33,735 bases of DNA from an uncultured Bacteroides sp. GTDB taxonomy: Bacteria > Bacteroidota > Bacteroidia > Bacteroidales > Bacteroidaceae. The notes below the pieces were generated by a model that worked only from the letters and a program-made list of their open reading frames with translations, was not told the DNA's origin and did no database searches. The stretch is taken from NCBI GenBank assembly GCA_945965395.1, contig CAMFND010000064.1:1-33735 (forward strand). The letters are read 5' to 3'. Positions 33,699-33,735 of this stretch are shown one piece after another (position 1 is the first letter of the stretch; every line of letters starts with the position of its first letter). Position numbers and translations under genes: made by a program.

Positions 33699-33735
33699 CG
33701 GGGTGTAGCGCAGTCCGGTTAGCGCACCTGCTTTG
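33699..33735 (+). tRNA. tRNA, probably Pro (TGG), 5' part, cut by the window edge
   Basis: The sequence from CGGGGTG (acceptor 5' strand, 33699-33705) through TA, a D-arm GCGC...GCGC and the first half of the anticodon arm (CCTGC then TTTG) is a standard tRNA start. The window stops at the second anticodon base, so the visible anticodon is TG-. The acceptor and D-arm sequence resemble bacterial tRNA-Pro (TGG); Ala, Ser or Thr cannot be excluded from these bases alone. Confidence 0.8.

Overview
The window is a chromosomal segment of a Bacteroidales bacterium, most likely Bacteroides or Phocaeicola. The evidence is an EpsG/Wzz/Wzi capsule set, a UpxY-type antiterminator, a DUF3078 outer-membrane protein, a Bacteroidetes-type YidC, no obvious Shine-Dalgarno sequences, and several upstream sequences that fit the Bacteroides promoter (-33 TTTG, -7 TAnnTTTG). 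I cannot name the species from sequence alone.

Layout. (1) 1-6225, plus strand: the tail of a surface polysaccharide locus. It holds the C-terminus of an EpsG-like polymerase, a GT4 glycosyltransferase and a Wzz chain-length protein, then an AAA-ATPase-like/PD-(D/E)XK protein, a Wzi capsule assembly protein and a small lipocalin-like lipoprotein. The first 1.5 kb is clearly more AT-rich than the rest. A 16-bp perfect hairpin (6278-6323) ends this block. (2) 6340-13038, minus strand: a cluster I do not recognise as a described system. Read in its own direction it has a 182-aa protein of unknown function, a terminator, a stand-alone LytTR DNA-binding protein, a 1063-aa protein (beta-rich half, coiled coil, glycine/alanine-rich helices, acidic tail), an exported clostripain-type (C11) protease whose start overlaps the preceding gene, and a separate 91-aa protein. 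Inverted repeats with a shared CGTTT core lie upstream of both the 182-aa gene and the LytTR gene. This is the best candidate for an undescribed system. (3) 13297-17102, plus strand: an Rpn-family nuclease/transposase-like protein, then gmd and fcl (GDP-L-fucose synthesis) and a UpxY antiterminator with no polysaccharide operon after it. (4) 17192-19519, minus strand: penicillin-binding protein 1A. (5) 19713-24508, plus strand: pyrB, pyrI, a flavin reductase-like protein, a PorT-like outer-membrane protein, glyA and an OmpA-family lipoprotein; then mtgA at 24588. (6) 25299-27426, minus strand: DUF3078 protein and a TRIC/UPF0126 channel-like protein. (7) 27768-33537, plus strand: pyrG (GTG start), yidC and an S9 peptidase lipoprotein. 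(8) The window ends inside a tRNA gene, probably tRNA-Pro, with a clear promoter.

How the genes fit together: polymerase, glycosyltransferase, Wzz and Wzi build and anchor a capsule or similar surface glycan. gmd and fcl supply GDP-fucose, which Bacteroides uses for capsule and glycoprotein fucosylation. PBP1A, MtgA and YidC serve envelope growth; pyrBI and pyrG serve pyrimidine synthesis. The 6.3-13.0 kb cluster is the only stretch whose job cannot be read from known pathways. No CRISPR array, rRNA or recognisable insertion sequence was seen.
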